Assembly: GCA_002704905.1 (NCBI GenBank)
Contig: PAIR01000026.1
Coordinates: forward strand, 1-7,731
DNA from: Fidelibacterota bacterium
Lineage (GTDB): Bacteria > Fidelibacterota > Marinisomatia > Marinisomatales > TCS55
Direction: 5' to 3'
DNA length: 7,731 nucleotides
A program made the translations under genes and the position numbers. Below are positions 6,368 to 7,731 of this stretch, piece by piece (positions within the stretch are counted from its first letter, which is position 1; each line of letters begins with the position of its first letter). The notes beneath the pieces were generated by a model. That model saw nothing but the letters and a program-made list of their open reading frames with translations. It was not told where the DNA came from and made no database searches.

Positions 6368-6991
6368 ATGCCTCGCGTATTGACAAGTATGCTATTGATT
6401 ACCACTATGCTTACAACGTTAGCTGTATGTCAAAATAAAGGAAGTGTTATTATGTCAGAAAAAAAACTAGAAAGTGCGATACTTGGCGGAGGTTGTTTTT
6501 GGTGTGTTGAAGCTGTATTTGAGCGCGTTGAAGGAGTTAAGACTGTTATCTCAGGTTATGCCGGAGGGCATAAAAAGAATCCGACTTATAAAGAAGTTAC
6601 GAGCGGTCAGACTGGTCATGCGGAAGTATGTGAGATTATGTTTGATACAGATAAAATTTCATATGATGAGATTTTAAATATTTTCTGGGAAGCCCATGAC
6701 CCAACGACTCTAAATCGTCAAGGGAATGACCGTGGAACACAGTACCGATCTGCAATCTATTACCAAGGAGATAAACAGAAGCTTTCTGTAGAAAAATCTA
6801 TTAAAAAAGCTGAGAAACTATTCGATGATCCGATTACTACAGAGGTAAAAGAATTAGATAGGTTTTATAAAGCAGAAGGGTATCACCAAGACTATTTTGA
6901 CAATAATCCTAATGCACCGTATTGTACGTTCATAATTGCACCAAAAATCAATAAGCTGCGTGAAAAAGGAACTATCTGGAATGATGAATAA
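6368..6991 (+). CDS. msrA: Peptide-methionine (S)-S-oxide reductase MsrA
   Basis: MsrA reduces the S epimer of methionine sulfoxide in proteins and free methionine, using thioredoxin. In the 207-residue form from the ATG at 6368, the catalytic motif GCFWC holds Cys43. It is followed by VISGYAGG (60-67), the substrate pocket run FWEAHDPTTLNRQGNDRGTQ (106-125), FYKAEGYHQDYF (167-178) and APYCTFIIAPK (183-193). Cys88 and Cys186 are further cysteines; which acts as resolving residue is not clear. There is no MsrB domain. The first 21 residues (MPRVLTSMLLITTMLTTLAVC) look like a lipoprotein signal with an imperfect lipobox LAVC, but that ATG has no Shine-Dalgarno. An in-frame ATG at 6452 has an excellent one and gives a 179-residue cytosolic enzyme. 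The gene starts 10 bp after pntB, and an NADPH-to-thioredoxin supply links their functions. Confidence 0.95.
   Translation: MPRVLTSMLLITTMLTTLAVCQNKGSVIMSEKKLESAILGGGCFWCVEAVFERVEGVKTVISGYAGGHKKNPTYKEVTSGQTGHAEVCEIMFDTDKISYDEILNIFWEAHDPTTLNRQGNDRGTQYRSAIYYQGDKQKLSVEKSIKKAEKLFDDPITTEVKELDRFYKAEGYHQDYFDNNPNAPYCTFIIAPKINKLREKGTIWNDE
6438..6444 (+). promoter_or_regulatory. Internal ribosome binding site for a shorter MsrA start
   Basis: AAGGAAG ends 7 nt before the in-frame ATG at 6452, which would start at MSEKKLES. It is the best Shine-Dalgarno match near msrA, and the upstream ATG at 6368 has none. The true start, or the use of both, is therefore open. Confidence 0.55.
6966..6970 (+). promoter_or_regulatory. 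Ribosome binding site of the GNAT gene, inside msrA
   Basis: AAGGA lies within the last msrA codons, 10 nt before ATG 6981 and 13 nt before ATG 6984. It favours these starts over the further upstream in-frame ATG at 6936. Confidence 0.5.
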
Positions 6992-7505
6992 CTTGGAGAT
7001 AATTAGAACATCTCATTTAATATTATCCGAATTAACTATTAATGACGCTAATTTTATCTTCAAATTATATAATGACCGGGACTTTATCAGATATATAGGT
7101 GATAAAGGGATTGCTTCAGTTCAAGATGCAGAAAGCTTTATTTTACAAGGTCCTATAAATAGTTATAATATAAATAATTATGGCCTTTGTCTTATTTCAT
7201 TATTAGATAAAAAACCTATAGGAATCTGCGGTTTATTGAAAAGAGATAAGCTTGATTCACCAGATATTGGTTTCGCAATACTCCCAAATTTCCGAAAACA
7301 AGGATATGCACTTGAAGCATCAAGAGCTATACTTAATGATGCTAGAGAAAGACTACAACTAACAAAAATACTGGCTATTACGTCATCTGAAAATATTGCT
7401 TCTATTGAACTATTATTAAAATTAGGAATGGTTTATAAAAAAATGATAACAATAAAAGAATTTGATAGCAAACCCGTTCAATTGTATAGTATTCAGTTTA
7501 ATTGA
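6981..7505 (+). CDS. RimJ/RimL-like GNAT N-acetyltransferase
   Basis: A 174-residue single-domain GNAT protein (Acetyltransf_3 / RimJ-RimL type), predicted to move an acetyl group from acetyl-CoA to an amine. The N terminus LEIIRTSHLILSEL (5-18) has the usual 'xx-T-xx-L-x-L' first strand. Motif A is DIGFAILPNFRKQGYALEAS (95-114), with the acetyl-CoA pyrophosphate loop RKQGYA fitting R/Q-x-x-G-x-G/A. ITSSENIASIELLLKLGM (133-150) is the typical motif B with the N-x-x-S helix. The acceptor is unknown: ribosomal-protein N termini, antibiotics and small metabolites are all possible. The start is ATG 6981 or 6984 (one codon apart); both overlap the msrA end by 8-11 nt, so coupled translation is likely. 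Its 3' end overlaps the opposite-strand serC end by 13 bp. Base use is more AT-rich than in the pnt genes, which may mean weaker selection or later arrival. Confidence 0.9.
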   Translation: MMNNLEIIRTSHLILSELTINDANFIFKLYNDRDFIRYIGDKGIASVQDAESFILQGPINSYNINNYGLCLISLLDKKPIGICGLLKRDKLDSPDIGFAILPNFRKQGYALEASRAILNDARERLQLTKILAITSSENIASIELLLKLGMVYKKMITIKEFDSKPVQLYSIQFN

Positions 7506-7731
7506 AAATCCTTCATTGCCTGAATTAAAGCATCCACACCTTCTTCAGGCATTGCATTGTAGATAGAAGCTCGAAACCCTCCCACTGAGCGATGACCTTT
7601 TAAGTTTTTCAAACCGCGACTATCACAAAAAGATAAAAATTCTGCCTCGTCTCCTCTCTCAGCAAAAATGAAAGGTACATTCATATAAGATCGATCTTCT
7701 TCCCTTATTAAACTTTGAAAAAAGGGGTTTT
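7493..7731 (-). CDS. serC: Phosphoserine aminotransferase SerC, C-terminal part (runs off right edge)
   Basis: These are the last 78 codons of a PLP-dependent transaminase that converts 3-phosphohydroxypyruvate and glutamate to phosphoserine and 2-oxoglutarate in serine synthesis. In many bacteria it also acts in pyridoxal phosphate synthesis. The frame stays open from base 7731 through DRSYMNVPF and then LKGHRSVGGFRASIYNAMP, followed by EEGVDALIQAMKDF. These align with the E. coli SerC end, which has RSRMNVPF and LKGHRVVGGMRASIYNAMP, and the conserved Arg of the (M/F)RAS run contacts substrate. The catalytic lysine lies outside the window. The Met at 7682-7684 is internal, not the start. The stop (TGA, 7493-7495) lies inside the convergent GNAT gene, so no separate terminator fits between them. 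Confidence 0.95.
   Translation of the reverse strand, partial: NPFFQSLIREEDRSYMNVPFIFAERGDEAEFLSFCDSRGLKNLKGHRSVGGFRASIYNAMPEEGVDALIQAMKDFQLN

Overview
This AT-rich bacterial window holds nine protein-coding genes packed into two divergent transcription units, plus the tail of a third. No RNA gene, insertion sequence, CRISPR array, phage remnant or gene-free stretch longer than about 70 bp was found. Two features hint at the Fibrobacterota-Chlorobiota-Bacteroidota (FCB) side of the tree, for example Bacteroidota or Marinimicrobia-like marine lineages. One is a YwqK/MORN-type repeat lipoprotein. The other is a possible Bacteroidota-style promoter (TTTG, 22-nt gap, TAAATTTG) before the transhydrogenase operon. 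Clear Shine-Dalgarno sequences precede several plus-strand genes, which is less typical of classical Bacteroidota, so the assignment is a weak inference.

Left half, minus strand, transcribed from about 3490 down to 1: a MORN/YwqK-repeat lipoprotein, an MscS-family mechanosensitive channel, a DUF423 small membrane protein whose GTG start overlaps the channel gene's stop, and the N-terminal 154 residues of an APC-superfamily amino acid permease that runs off the left edge. Spacings are 31 bp, a 4-bp overlap and 13 bp, so this is probably one envelope-directed operon.

Right half, plus strand, 3561 to 7505: pntAA, pntAB and pntB encode a three-subunit proton-translocating NAD(P)+ transhydrogenase. 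They are followed 10 bp later by msrA (peptide methionine sulfoxide reductase) and a RimJ/RimL-like GNAT acetyltransferase that overlaps the end of msrA. The pnt-msrA linkage makes metabolic sense: transhydrogenase makes NADPH, NADPH reduces thioredoxin through thioredoxin reductase, and thioredoxin recycles MsrA. The GNAT gene collides tail to tail with the 3' end of serC (minus strand), overlapping by 13 bp, and serC runs off the right edge.

The content is mostly core metabolism and envelope function, and I do not see a new defence or mobile system. The most interesting observation is in the transhydrogenase. The membrane part seems to lack both alternative proton-channel histidines known from the family (beta-His91 of E. 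coli, or the His of the NAIHG motif in the small alpha subunit). The NADP(H)-binding loop also carries KRT and GFAG instead of the usual KRS and GYAG. Other points worth a look are two plausible MsrA starts (lipoprotein versus cytosolic) and a W-x-W super-repeat in the lipoprotein.
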